Below, one piece after another: positions 1-11,160 of a stretch of 64,000 bases of DNA; the first letter of the stretch is position 1, and the number at the start of each line of letters is the position of its first letter. The stretch is taken from the NCBI GenBank assembly GCA_035762175.1, contig DASTPP010000012.1, positions 41,203-105,202 on the forward strand, written 5' to 3'. This DNA comes from DASTPP01 sp035762175 (GTDB lineage: Bacteria > Myxococcota_A > Polyangia > Polyangiales > Polyangiaceae). A program made the translations under genes and the position numbers. The notes below the pieces were generated by a model. It saw nothing but the letters and a program-made list of their open reading frames with translations. It searched no databases and was not told the DNA's origin.

Positions 1-577
1 CGCTCGACTGTATCGCACACGCTCTTCTCCGTGGGGCAAAAAGGGTTTTCTACCTTTCGAATTCGACCCCCGTGGCCCATGACTTCAGCAGCTTTTGTTG
101 AGAATGTCACATCGGGCCGCCGCCCCCCTGCCCCCGCGACAGACGGCTGGGTCCGAGCCGCGCCCCGACGGCCCAGGCGCGCCCGTGGCGCGGCCGAACC
201 TCGCGTCGCGACGCTGCACCGAGGTGCCCCGGAGCGACAGATTCAACAAACCATCGACGGGGTGTCGCCCAGGAAGGTGTCCTTCGAAACAATCGGCGAC
301 TTCGCGAATCGGGCCCTGCAACCAGGGGAGCGGGCACCGGCCGCCTCGCGGCGCCTCGGCCGCTCAGGGCCTACGGTCTACGCTGTATTGCTCGGGGGGT
401 CTATACGTAGGCTTCGGGCCGCGACCGCGGCCGTCGCCACGACGCGCGTGGCCGACCGGACCACGGCGGTCTGGTGACGACCGCCCGCCCTCCGCCCCGT
501 TCCCCCGGCCCCCCCCCGGCCCCCCCTCGGCCGGTGCGCAGGGCGGCGCCGCGCGGGCCGCGGCGCCGCCCCGCCTC
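1..577. other. No recognisable gene
   Basis: Several open frames cross this stretch on both strands because stop codons are rare in such GC-rich DNA. None shows a recognisable family, a convincing ribosome binding site or a signal peptide. It lies just downstream of the minus-strand gene that ends at 578 and may be its 3' flank. Confidence 0.4.
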
Positions 578-1666
578 TTACTCGCTCTCGCTCGGCTCGG
601 ACGGCTCGGACGGCTCGGCCGGCGCCTCGCCCTCGCCCGGCTCGCGCGCCGATGGGCCGCGGCGGCGGTGGCCGAGAAAGAGCGAGGGCACGAGCCGGTC
701 GGCGTCGCCCTCGTGCCAGCGCAGGTCCGCCATGGCCCGCCGGCTCTCGTCGTAGACGCCGTGAAAGAGCCAGAACGCCTTGAGGCGCGTCTCTTCGGCC
801 TCGCTCGGCGCCGAGGCCCCGTCGGTGCCCACGCGGCGCCGGCCCACCGCCTCGATCAGCTCGCGGCTCAGCTCGGACGCCCGCTCGAGGTCGGCCTCGG
901 TCACCGACGTGCGGCCCGCCAGCTTGGCGCCCGCGTCGCGAAAGAGCAGAACGAGCTGCCCCAGATCGTTGGCCGTGTCGAGGTAGCCCGTCCCCTGGCG
1001 AATGGTCGCCACCACCTCGGGGTCGAGGTCGCCGTCGTGCGCGTGCCACTCGGCCGCCCGCAGCAGCCGCTCGCGCACCGGCGCGGCCTCCTCCGCCAGA
1101 ACCCGCAGCCTCGCCTCGCCGTCGCTCGAGACCGCCACCCGGTAGTGCGCGTGCAGGGCCGCGTACGCATACTCGCGCAGCCGGCCCGCCCGCACGTGGT
1201 CATACTTGGGCGAATGCTCGCGCAGCTCGGCCATCCTCGCTTCGATGTTCGGTACCGCCCCGAGCCCGATCGTCACCGCGTCCGGTATCGAGACCGTGAG
1301 GCGGCGGAACGAGGCCGCCGGCGGCATCGCCTCGATCTGGGGCCGCGCCCACAGGTACGCCTGCGCCATCTCCTTCGCGGGTACGCCGGCGGGGGCCCCG
1401 CCGCCGGCCGCCCCCTCGCTCGGCGCCGCCCTCGCCTGCTGGTTCGCCTTCTGCCGGCGGTACGCTTGCTCCACGCGCCCGCGCGCCGTCCCCTCTGCCG
1501 TGGCCTTCCCCCGCTTGGCCTTTTCCGCCTTCGGGCTGGCCTTCCTCGGCTGGCTCGTCTCTGCCTTCGGGTTGGCCCTTCTCGGCTTGCTCGTCTCTGC
1601 CTTTTGCATGGTCGTCTCCCGCTTGGTCTTCGCTGCCTTCGTTGTCCTGTCGGTTCGCGTGCTCAT
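578..1666 (-). CDS. Hypothetical protein with Lys/Pro-rich N-terminus
   Basis: Protein of about 362 residues that I cannot assign to a family. The first 60-80 residues are a low-complexity Lys/Ala/Pro/Glu region. They are followed by a well-composed, mostly helical domain (for example PDAVTIGLGAVPNIEARMAE and KYDHVRAGRLREYAYAALHA), and the C-terminus is a short Ser-Glu-Pro tail. I chose the ATG at 1666 because it has GGAG about 8 nt upstream and overlaps the stop of the preceding frame (ATGA), which suggests translational coupling. A second ATG at 1609, also with a GGGAGA-type site, is an alternative. No membrane segment or signal peptide is visible. The function is unknown. Confidence 0.6.
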   Translation of the reverse strand: MSTRTDRTTKAAKTKRETTMQKAETSKPRRANPKAETSQPRKASPKAEKAKRGKATAEGTARGRVEQAYRRQKANQQARAAPSEGAAGGGAPAGVPAKEMAQAYLWARPQIEAMPPAASFRRLTVSIPDAVTIGLGAVPNIEARMAELREHSPKYDHVRAGRLREYAYAALHAHYRVAVSSDGEARLRVLAEEAAPVRERLLRAAEWHAHDGDLDPEVVATIRQGTGYLDTANDLGQLVLLFRDAGAKLAGRTSVTEADLERASELSRELIEAVGRRRVGTDGASAPSEAEETRLKAFWLFHGVYDESRRAMADLRWHEGDADRLVPSLFLGHRRRGPSAREPGEGEAPAEPSEPSEPSESE

Positions 1667-2485
1667 GGTCGTTCTCCGTCGAGGGCGCCGGCCCATGCCG
1701 GCCCCCGAACGCGGCGCCCGGCGCCGCCCTCTGCCTTCCTGTCTTCCCTTCGGCCCGCCTCGGGCCGAGTTGCTCCGTTTTCGCTTCGTCTGGGTGCCCC
1801 CCCTCTCTTCTCCGCCTCGCCCTCCGACGGGCTCCTGCCATCCCCTTCGGCCAGGCCCTCCGCCGGTTGCTCGCCTTCGATCGTTTTTTTGCTCCGCCCC
1901 CGGCCCGCCCGGCGCCGCCCCCTCAAAGGGGGGTCCGTTCTGGCCCTCCTGTCTTCCTGTTCGGCCCGCCGTCCGGCCGGTTGCTCCTTTTTTTCGTCGG
2001 CCAGACCGGCGCCGACCTGCGGCCCGTCGGCCCCTCGCTCCCGGCCTTCGAAGGGGCCGCTCATCGGGCCCCCCCCGAGGGCCAGACGGGCACGAGCCTG
2101 GGCCCCGGCGCCACCGAGGGCGGGACTCGGCTCGTCGCTCGTCGGGAGCGCCTCCTTGGCCGCGGTACGCAGCGAGGCCGGGTCCCCCCCGAGGTTGAGC
2201 GTCGAATGCCCCCCGACGCACGCTTCGAACTCGCGTCGCGCCGACGCCGCATCGACCCCGGCGAGCTCGTCGGCATAGGCAGCTCGGGCGCGATGAGCGC
2301 TGAGACCTTGCCGGCCGCGCCCCTCGGGCCCTCCGGGGCCTCGCCTCCCGCCGCCCGCCCCCACCCGCCGTCACCAGCGCCTGGGAGACGACGCCGCTCT
2401 CGTCGAGACCAAGTAACTCGCTGCGCACGGCCTCTCGCTCGACCCCGAGCGCCTCCGGGGTCACGTTCGCCACGGGCGCGAGCAT
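1663..2485 (-). pseudogene. Frameshifted upstream partner of the hypothetical gene
   Basis: Protein-like sequence jumps between frames. The stretch from 2485 begins MLAPVANVTPEALGVEREAV in one frame. Around 2270 the plausible sequence continues in another (YADELAGVDAASARREFEAC). The frame then runs through a low-complexity Glu/Gly/Arg region to a TGA at 1663 that overlaps the ATG of the next gene. This fits one gene, translationally coupled to its neighbour, with one or more single-base indels in G/C runs. Whether the indels are real decay or assembly errors cannot be decided here. No family is recognised. Confidence 0.35.
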
Positions 2486-2528
2486 GCGCGCCCCACGACG
2501 AGGCCGTACGATTTGTCGGCCGCCCCCC

Positions 2529-2846
2529 TCACTCCTCACCGAGCACCAAGCGCCCGACCAAGTACATGGGTTCGCGTCGCAAGTGCGCCACGGCAACCAA
2601 GAGGTGCTCGGTCGGCAATTCGACGTAGATTACCGCGTAGGGAAAGCGATCGAGCAGAAGGCGTCGCGCGTCGAGGGAGCGCGGCAGAGGGGCGCCGAGG
2701 GTCGGCGCTTCTTCGAGCAAGGTGAGCTTGCCCTCGAGCTCGGTCACGAAGGCATCGCCGAGCCCGGGACGCCGGCGCTCGTACCAAGCCGCCGCTTGCC
2801 GCGCCTCGTCGAGAGCGGCCTGGTGCCAGCGCTAAGCCTTGGTCAC
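2529..2846 (-). pseudogene. ParE/RelE-family toxin with an amber stop at codon 5
   Basis: The frame from a GTG at 2846 reads MTKA, then TAG (2832-2834), then RWHQAALDEARQAAAWYERR, and ends FPYAVIYVELPTEHLLVAVA plus AHLRREPMYLVGRL. That is the usual ParE/RelE toxin pattern: an N-terminal helix pair with WYE-RRPGLG and a C-terminal AVAHLRR strand, about 100 residues. The GTG overlaps the antitoxin stop (GTGA), the standard coupling for this operon type. The in-frame amber codon would abolish full-length translation. The only other start is a GTG at 2747, which would lose the first helices. So the toxin is probably inactivated while the antitoxin stays intact, unless the stop is a sequencing error. 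Confidence 0.7.
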
Positions 2847-3082
2847 GGCGTGCGCCGAAGAGCGGCCCGAAGCTGGGCGATGCCCTCGCGCCCCGACGGC
2901 CCGAGGCCCTCGCCCCGCAGAGCCTGCTGGCGGCGCCGCTCGACCTCATCGGCCCAAGCCTGGTCGAGCGACTCATGGGCCGGGTGGGGCACACTCGCCC
3001 AGAGCAAGTCGGCCAACAGCTCGCGCTCTTCGGGGTCGAGCCGGAGGGCCTGCTCGAGCAAAGACTCTGCCAAGGCGGTCAT
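2843..3082 (-). CDS. Addiction-module antitoxin (PF09720-like)
   Basis: A 79-residue protein with the LLEQALRLDPEERELLADLL start and the AWADEVERRRQQALRGEG segment typical of the short antitoxins paired with ParE/RelE toxins (addiction-module component, about 70-80 residues). It is expected to bind and neutralise the toxin encoded directly downstream on the same strand and to autoregulate the pair. The genes overlap at GTGA. Length and order (antitoxin first) match the family. The partner toxin carries an early amber stop, so this antitoxin may be an orphan or may act on relatives elsewhere. Confidence 0.75.
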   Translation of the reverse strand: MTALAESLLEQALRLDPEERELLADLLWASVPHPAHESLDQAWADEVERRRQQALRGEGLGPSGREGIAQLRAALRRTP

Positions 3083-3105
3083 CGCCCTAGCAGTCTACCC
3101 TCTTC

Positions 3106-3410
3106 GTGCCACCGGCGCACGAGGCGGGGGCTGGGCGGCCTCACCTCCTGCCCTCGCAGGGCCGCGCGCTCGCCCACCACGAGCCGCACGTCCTGCTCGA
3201 CGCGCTGCGCGCCCTCGTGCCCGACTTCTTGCCCCCCGAGCAACCCGTCGGCCCCGCCGAGCCCGCGCCCACCCGCCTCGACGCGCTCGCCCCGCCCCGC
3301 GACGCCGACTCGGTCTTGCGCGTCGGCACGCGCCTGCTCGCCCACGTCGAGTGCCAGGGCGACCGCGACACGACGGTGACGCCTGCCCCCGAAAGGGCGC
3401 AGCCCTCGGC
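3106..3410 (+). pseudogene. Fragment resembling an Rpn/PD-(D/E)XK nuclease N-terminus
   Basis: The frame contains HHEPHVLLDALRALVPDFLP and then DADSVLRVGTRLLAHVECQG followed by DRD. This resembles the start of the Rpn-like (transposase_31/DUF4351) nuclease proteins common in myxobacteria, which run to 250-350 residues with a conserved HVEFQxYRD-type segment. Here the similarity stops right after that segment and the frame ends at 3412. I read it as a truncated remnant of one of these mobile-element-linked nucleases. The assignment rests on motif resemblance only. Confidence 0.35.
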
Positions 3411-3549
3411 GTGACGGAGTTGACGGGCCTCGGCGCCGACCGGGGGCGAATCTCCGACGCGCTCGCGTGCGCGCGCCCGGCAGACTCGGGGCGCTGACGC
3501 CCCCGGGCGCATCACCGTGACCCGACCGAGAGCCCCAAAGGGCTCTGGG

Positions 3550-3801
3550 CCAATCATGGTGATTGGTCGAAGGCTGTCGACCACCCTTCGACCAATCACC
3601 ATGATTGAATTTGGGGCGTCGATCCCCCTCGGACCAATCACTACGATTGCCGGAGGGTCGGGGGCACCTCACAAACCAATCACCATGATTGCCGGAAGGG
3701 CGCCGCCCCCCCTCGGACCAATCACCAGGATTGGCCCAGGGGTCATGGGGGGCCCTCGCCCAATCACCGTGGTTGGCCCGGGGGGGCCCACCGCGGGGCG
3801 C
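3550..3801. repeat. Six-copy 42-bp tandem array with palindromic core
   Basis: A near-palindromic 17-bp core, CCAATCACCATGATTGG or close variants, starts at 3550, 3592, 3634, 3676, 3718 and 3760, exactly every 42 bp. The 25 bp between cores vary. Because 42 is a multiple of 3, both strands stay open. The plus strand gives 14-residue repeats starting PITMI (open frame 3517-3804) and the minus strand gives repeats starting NHGDW. The strongest conservation is at the DNA palindrome rather than in the intervening codons, so a protein-binding array or a structured-RNA minisatellite is as likely as a coding repeat. Confidence 0.85.
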
Positions 3802-3986
3802 TGACGTTCGGGCCGGGGGGCGCAAAAAAAATGCGAAACCGCGCCGAGCCTTCCGTCTGGAGGGTGCGAGCGAGCCGGGCGCCTCCGAGGCGGCCCGGCC
3901 GCGGCGTCGACTCGCCGTCGCGCCCCCGTCGCCGGCCCTTACCCCCCGCGCCCGTCCGGGCGCCTTCACGCTTGCCGGAGAGCCCC

Positions 3987-5114
3987 ATGAAACTTCGACC
4001 GTCCGTTCGCGCCCCCGCGCTGCTCGCCACGCTCTTTCTCGCCCTGCCGGCCTCGCTCGCGGCTTGCTCGCCCGGCGGGTCGGCCTCGTCCGACGGGCAG
4101 GCCTCGGCCGACGTCATCGGGACGGGGGCCACGCTGCGCTGCACGGCGTCGTTCCAGAACGGCCCCGACCTCTGGTCGTACCGCGCCGAGCCTTTCACGC
4201 CCGAGTCGCCGTCGCTCACGCTGAACGTGTTCAAGAACGGTGAGGCCTTCGCCCCCGTCGTGCTCGAGCGGCGCGCCGATCAAACCAGGCCGGTGTTCGA
4301 AGACCCCCGCGGCGACATCTTGCTCGTCGTCAACGAGAGCGACGTGCCGGGCCTCGCCTCGGTCATCGTGAACCACCGCTCGGTGCCGGACGTCACGGTG
4401 GTCGACCCGGCCAACCAAGCGGGGCTCTTTCCGGAGGGGTCTTGCTCGGTCGAAGGCGGCTCGGACGGCGGCGTCGAGCCGCCCCCGGCCTTGCCCTCGA
4501 CCGTCACCGGCACCTGGGGGCTGGTGCGCTACCGGGGCAGCGTGGTGATGGGCATCGGCGCGGCGCGCGAAGACGTGCCCCTCGAGCGCAGCTTCGACCC
4601 GCTGAGCGCCGAGTCGCAGGCGAGCTTCGACATCGACGCCGAGGGGTTCGGCTCGATCGCGGGCACGAAGGCCTGCCGCCTGCCCTCGCTCGAGCCGCCG
4701 CCGGACGCCGAGGTGGCGAAGATCCACGCGTCGCGGCTGCTCAACGCAGTCGAGGGCCTGGTGGGCGTGGTGCAGGCGCTGGCGAACTTGAACCAGTTCT
4801 TCGCCTGCCAGGCGGGCGACCGCATCGAGGCGAGCGTCAACGTCGTGCCCGCGCGGGGCCCCTTCGGCGGTCCCATCGAACGGCTGCCGGCCAACGTCGG
4901 CGTGCTCGGCGAGGGCAGCGACACGAACGCCGCCGACGCCGAGTGCGCCGCGCTCGGCAACGTGCGCTACGTGCGCATCGACGGGGCCGACGCGTGCATC
5001 GGCTTCACCGACGACGTGGGGCGCGAGGCGAAGATGCTGCTCGTGCGCCCGGGCGAGATCCACGTCCAACGCCTCGAGTTCCAGCAGATCGTGCGCGCCG
5101 CGCCCGGCTTCTGA
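3987..5114 (+). CDS. Secreted lipoprotein, hypothetical
   Basis: A 375-residue protein starting at the ATG at 3987, with CGGAGAG just upstream. Residues 1-27 form a lipoprotein signal (LFLALPASLAAC, lipid-attached Cys27), followed by a Gly/Ser linker. The mature part contains alternating beta-type segments and several cysteines but no family I recognise, so location is clear (lipidated, probably outer membrane) and function is not. The last seven codons and the stop lie in a 22-bp unit that is repeated downstream. The next gene on the same strand is another lipoprotein, so the two may form an operon. Confidence 0.75.
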   Translation: MKLRPSVRAPALLATLFLALPASLAACSPGGSASSDGQASADVIGTGATLRCTASFQNGPDLWSYRAEPFTPESPSLTLNVFKNGEAFAPVVLERRADQTRPVFEDPRGDILLVVNESDVPGLASVIVNHRSVPDVTVVDPANQAGLFPEGSCSVEGGSDGGVEPPPALPSTVTGTWGLVRYRGSVVMGIGAAREDVPLERSFDPLSAESQASFDIDAEGFGSIAGTKACRLPSLEPPPDAEVAKIHASRLLNAVEGLVGVVQALANLNQFFACQAGDRIEASVNVVPARGPFGGPIERLPANVGVLGEGSDTNAADAECAALGNVRYVRIDGADACIGFTDDVGREAKMLLVRPGEIHVQRLEFQQIVRAAPGF

Positions 5115-5169
5115 GCGCGCCGCGCCCGGCTTCCGAGCGCGCCGCGCCCGGCTTCCGAGCGCGCCGCGG
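5093..5169 (+). repeat. 22-bp tandem repeat at a gene 3' end
   Basis: Three full copies (5093-5114, 5115-5136, 5137-5158) and a partial fourth. The first copy encodes the last residues and the TGA stop of the upstream lipoprotein. In the later copies the stop reads CGA. This looks like slippage duplication of the gene's 3' end. Confidence 0.85.
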
Positions 5170-5247
5170 GCGGCCCGCGTGGCGCCCTGGCCCCTCCTTG
5201 TCCAGCGGCCGCGCGGCGCCCCGCTTCCCGCCTTCGGAGGTATGACC

Positions 5248-5771
5248 ATGACCATTCGCAAAGCCCGACCGCGCCGCTTCGACCTGACCTTCCTTCGACC
5301 GCTGCGCCAGCTCGCCTGGGCGGCGGCGGCCCTGCCGCTGCTCGGCGGCGGCTGCTCGGGCTCGTCCCCGGGCGAGACCGCGGCCGACGCGGCCGAGGCG
5401 GCCGAGGGGGTGAGCGCCGGGGCGTGTCAGCAGGTCGACGAGAACACGGCGCGGGTCGCGAGCGATCTGCCGGGCATCGCCGCCTGGACGCTGCGGACCG
5501 AGACGCCGCGGAGCCTGTTCGGCTTCGACGCGTCGCGCTGACCTTGACCGGCGAGGACGCGACGGGCGCGGCGCGCATCGCGGGGCGGTTTCGGCTGCAC
5601 TTCGTCACGGCCGAGCTACTCGACGCGAACTCGCTCATCGTGCGCGCGGCCGACGGCGACCCGGCCAACGACCCGTCGCCCGCCGAGGTGATCGCGTTCT
5701 ACCGCGAGCGCCTTTACGAAGACCGGCTGCTCGAAGACGGCGCGCCCCCCGGCCCGCCGACCGGGCCCTGA
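5248..5771 (+). pseudogene. Second lipoprotein gene, frameshifted near 5535
   Basis: I place the start at the ATG at 5248, 7 nt after GGAGG; the ATG at 5242 is too close to that site. The frame encodes a signal with lipobox LGGGC and continues to FGFDASR before a TGA at 5539-5541. A good continuation (VALTLTGEDATG, then AGRFRLHFVTAELLDANSLI) lies in the next frame and runs to 5771. Joined, the product would be a lipoprotein of about 170 residues with no recognised family. The indel sits in GC-rich sequence and may be decay or an assembly error. Confidence 0.55.
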
Positions 5772-5812
5772 TCGGGCCCCGTGATCGGCCGGCCGGCGGC
5801 CCGGGGGGCGCG

Positions 5813-6688
5813 TCAGTCGGATTCGAGCAGGCGCCGGACGCTGACGTCGAGCTGGCTCTGCAAGAGGCCCATCAGCCGCTCGACCTCGCGGCCGTCGAGC
5901 CCGAGGGCGGCGGCGAGGCGGCGGCGGGTGTCGGCGATGAGCTCGTCGCGGGCGGCGTCGAGCCAGCGGTAGACGGTGGCCCCGTGCACGCCGTACAGGG
6001 CGGCGAGCCCGGCGACGGTGACGCCGTCGAGCAGGTGTTGCTTGAGCAGCAGGCGCGCCCGGGGCGAGAGGCCGGCGAGGGCCTCGGCGGCGGCGCGCGC
6101 GAACTGGTCGCGGTAGGCGTGCTTGAGCCGGGCGATCTCGGGGTCGTCGGCGACGGCGGCCCAGTCGACCCAGTCGACCTCGCGGGCGGCGGCGCCCCCG
6201 CGGCGCGCGTCGTGGGCGGCGCGCACGGCGTTGGCGCGCACCCAGCCGGCGAGCGAGCCACGCCCCGCGTAGCGCCCGAGCGCGGGGCCGCGCCCGTCGA
6301 CGCCGACGAGCAGCTTGATGCGGAGCTGCTGGGCGATGTCTTGCCGGTCGGCGGCGCCGAGGCCGAGGCGCGTCAGGGCGGGCTCGACCGTGCGGACGAA
6401 GAGCTGCTCGAAGGCCTCGAGCGCGGGCGGCAGGCCCTCGAGGCAGGCGCAACAGAGGGAAAGATCGCCCGCGCGCAGCGCCCGCAGCCCCGCCGCGACG
6501 TCGTCGCCCTGCACCCGCCCGAAGGCGAAGGCGGCGAAGCGGTCGGGCGCGAGCCCGAAGGCGCCGCCCTCGGCCGCCGCGCGCTCGAGCAGCGCGGCGA
6601 ACTCGGCGCGGGCCTCGGGGCCGAGCGCGCCCCGCAGCTCGGGCGGAATGCCCTCGAGCCATGCCTCGCGTTCGACGCCCGGGCTCAT
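5813..6688 (-). CDS. ECF-type RNA polymerase sigma factor
   Basis: A 291-residue protein. The N-terminal half contains a sigma-region-2-like segment (FEQLFVRTVEPALTRLG, RQDIAQQLRIKLLV, SLAGWVRANAVRAAHDARRG). The C-terminal half contains a region-4 helix-turn-helix (SPRARLLLKQHLLDG, VTVAGLAALYGVHGATVYRW). This is the layout of the myxobacterial sigma-70-like factors that direct RNA polymerase to stress or signalling promoters. The start is the ATG at 6688. It faces, across 63 bp, a Ser/Thr kinase whose N-terminus carries an anti-sigma-type zinc finger. In this family that arrangement usually marks a regulator-sigma pair; the pairing is inference. Confidence 0.8.
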   Translation of the reverse strand: MSPGVEREAWLEGIPPELRGALGPEARAEFAALLERAAAEGGAFGLAPDRFAAFAFGRVQGDDVAAGLRALRAGDLSLCCACLEGLPPALEAFEQLFVRTVEPALTRLGLGAADRQDIAQQLRIKLLVGVDGRGPALGRYAGRGSLAGWVRANAVRAAHDARRGGAAAREVDWVDWAAVADDPEIARLKHAYRDQFARAAAEALAGLSPRARLLLKQHLLDGVTVAGLAALYGVHGATVYRWLDAARDELIADTRRRLAAALGLDGREVERLMGLLQSQLDVSVRRLLESD

Positions 6689-6751
6689 CGGCAAGCAGTC
6701 GGCCACGATAGCAGGTGTCGGCCCCGCCACCAGTGGGTACCATCGGCCCCC
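6689..6751. promoter_or_regulatory. Divergent intergenic region, sigma factor / kinase
   Basis: These 63 bp separate the two divergent start codons and must carry both promoters and ribosome binding sites. I see no clear -35/-10 pair, so recognition by an alternative sigma factor, perhaps the encoded one, is possible. Confidence 0.4.
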
Positions 6752-9655
<2,904 letters not shown>

Positions 9656-9666
9656 GCTCCGCCACG

Positions 9667-10002
9667 TCAAGACGGGCGCGCGTACCGAAGAGCCAGATAC
9701 CCGATGAGAGCGAGGGTAACCTCGAGCGAGACGCTTGCGACGATAGCGATCACCTCGGCGTGCCCGGCCAGCAGCTTCCGGGGGGCGGCCCGGCCCCTCG
9801 CAACCCGAGCTTTCCGTTTTCGGGCCCGGGCGTTTGCTTTCGCGAGTGCCTCGAGCTCGGCGTCGGCGGATCTTTCTCGACCAAGACGACTGCCCCGATA
9901 CCCCCACACGTGCGTGCCCTGCAGCCAGGCGGCCGACGGCACGCGCGGCTGCTGAGGCTTGGCGTTGGCGGTTCCGGACGCGTTCCGTTGCCACGGGAAC
10001 AT
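9667..10002 (-). CDS. Small protein with C-terminal membrane helix
   Basis: A candidate 111-residue protein (ATG at 10002). The middle is a charged helical stretch (ADAELEALAKANARARKRKA). The C-terminus is one strong hydrophobic segment (VIAIVASVSLEVTLALIGYL) ending four residues after LRY, so it would be tail-anchored. No family is recognised and no good Shine-Dalgarno sequence precedes the start. It is convergent with the kinase gene. The plus strand is also open here, but that product is Ser/Ala/Arg-rich and looks like a shadow. Confidence 0.45.
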   Translation of the reverse strand: MFPWQRNASGTANAKPQQPRVPSAAWLQGTHVWGYRGSRLGRERSADAELEALAKANARARKRKARVARGRAAPRKLLAGHAEVIAIVASVSLEVTLALIGYLALRYARPS

Positions 10003-10083
10003 GCCGCAAAGCGCCGGAGCGTTCGGGCGAACGAGGTGCCCGAGACGGTTTGCGAGCGCGCCGCCCGCGGCGGGGCGCTGATG

Positions 10084-10089
10084 TATAAT
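10084..10089 (+). promoter_or_regulatory. TATAAT -10 element before the PAS-STAS gene
   Basis: A perfect TATAAT in an AT-rich patch lies 9 bp before the ATG at 10099. No -35 match is seen at the right distance. If used, the transcript would start almost at the initiation codon (leaderless or nearly so). Confidence 0.35.
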
Positions 10090-10098
10090 CTTTTCATT

Positions 10099-11133
10099 AT
10101 GAGCTACGACGAGGCTGCTTATTATGCAGACGTTGCCGCGAGCGTGGTTCGTCTGCGCGGTGAGGTGCCGCGCGCGAAGGTCATCGCGATGCTCCTGGCG
10201 CTCGACCTCAGCCCAGACCAGGGGGCCGAAGTGCTGGCGTACGGGCTCGCGAACGGCCTCTTCACCGCCGACCCTGCGGGCACGCTCCTGCGGGCGAAGG
10301 CGGTCGCGCCCGCCGAGGCCGACGCGTCGTCGCGCCAGGGGGCGAGGTCGGAGACCGAAGTCGAGGCCGCGCTCTATCGCGCCATTCGAGATAATGTGCC
10401 GGCGTCGGTCTGGGCCGTCGATCGGCGGGGGGTGCTCATTCACCACGCGGGCAAGGGGCTCGAGGCGGCGGGGGTCGAGCAGGGGCAATTCCTCGGTAAG
10501 AGCGTCTTCGACCTCTACGCCGGCAGCGCCGGCAACGAGGCGGTGCGGCAGGCCCTCGAGGGCCGGCCCGCGCACTCGTTCGACGAGCAGCACGCGGTCT
10601 TCTGGGAGACCTGGTACATTCCCATCCGCGACGAGCGCGGGGCGGTCGCGATGGTCGCCGGCATCACGCTCGACGTCTCGGCGGCCAAGCGCGCCGAGAA
10701 CGAGCTGCGGGCGAAGCTCGCGTTGATCGAGAGCCAGCAGCGGGTGATCAACGCGCTCTCGACCCCCATCATCGAGGTCTGGGACAAGGTCCTGACCTTG
10801 CCCATGCTCGGGGTCATCGACAGCGCGCGGGCCGCGGCGATGATGGCGAGCCTGCTCGAGCGAATCAACGGGACGGGGGCGCGGGTGGCCATCCTCGATT
10901 TGACGGGCATTCACGAGATCGATACGGCGACGGCGGCCCACGTGCTGAAGCTCATTCAGGCCATCCGGCTCCTGGGGGCCGAGGGCATCATCACGGGCAT
11001 CCAGCCGAGGGTGGCGCAGACCATGGTCGCGCTGGGGCTCGATCTCGGCTCGATCGTGACGCGGGCCAGCCTGCGAGAGGGGCTGCGGTTCTGCATGACG
11101 CGGATGCGCGACGGGGCCGGCGCCCCCGCGTGA
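10099..11133 (+). CDS. PAS-STAS regulator (RsbR type)
   Basis: A 344-residue protein. Residues 1-70 form an N-terminal helical region. Residues 90-195 form a PAS fold (PASVWAVDRRGVLIHHAGKG). A linker helix (198-220) leads to a C-terminal STAS domain from about 222, with VAILDLTGIHEIDTATAAHV (263-282). Asp275-Thr276 matches the phosphoacceptor position of RsbR/RsbS proteins. Such proteins form stressosome-like complexes that pass a sensory signal to a switch kinase and a sigma factor or other output. No switch kinase lies adjacent. The start at 10099 is preferred over the ATG at 10081 because a TATAAT box lies between them. Neither start has a Shine-Dalgarno sequence. Confidence 0.8.
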   Translation: MSYDEAAYYADVAASVVRLRGEVPRAKVIAMLLALDLSPDQGAEVLAYGLANGLFTADPAGTLLRAKAVAPAEADASSRQGARSETEVEAALYRAIRDNVPASVWAVDRRGVLIHHAGKGLEAAGVEQGQFLGKSVFDLYAGSAGNEAVRQALEGRPAHSFDEQHAVFWETWYIPIRDERGAVAMVAGITLDVSAAKRAENELRAKLALIESQQRVINALSTPIIEVWDKVLTLPMLGVIDSARAAAMMASLLERINGTGARVAILDLTGIHEIDTATAAHVLKLIQAIRLLGAEGIITGIQPRVAQTMVALGLDLGSIVTRASLREGLRFCMTRMRDGAGAPA

Positions 11134-11160
11134 GCGGCGCCCCCCGGCCCGCCGCCGTGC

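Noticed and set aside
95..2278. 727-codon open frame on the plus strand
   Set aside because: Arg/Pro/Ala low-complexity product that mirrors better minus-strand coding sequence. Long stop-free frames are expected at this GC content.
3550..3801. CRISPR array
   Set aside because: The repeats are short palindromic cores with degenerate 25-bp linkers that partly resemble each other, the period is 42 bp throughout, and no cas gene is in the window.
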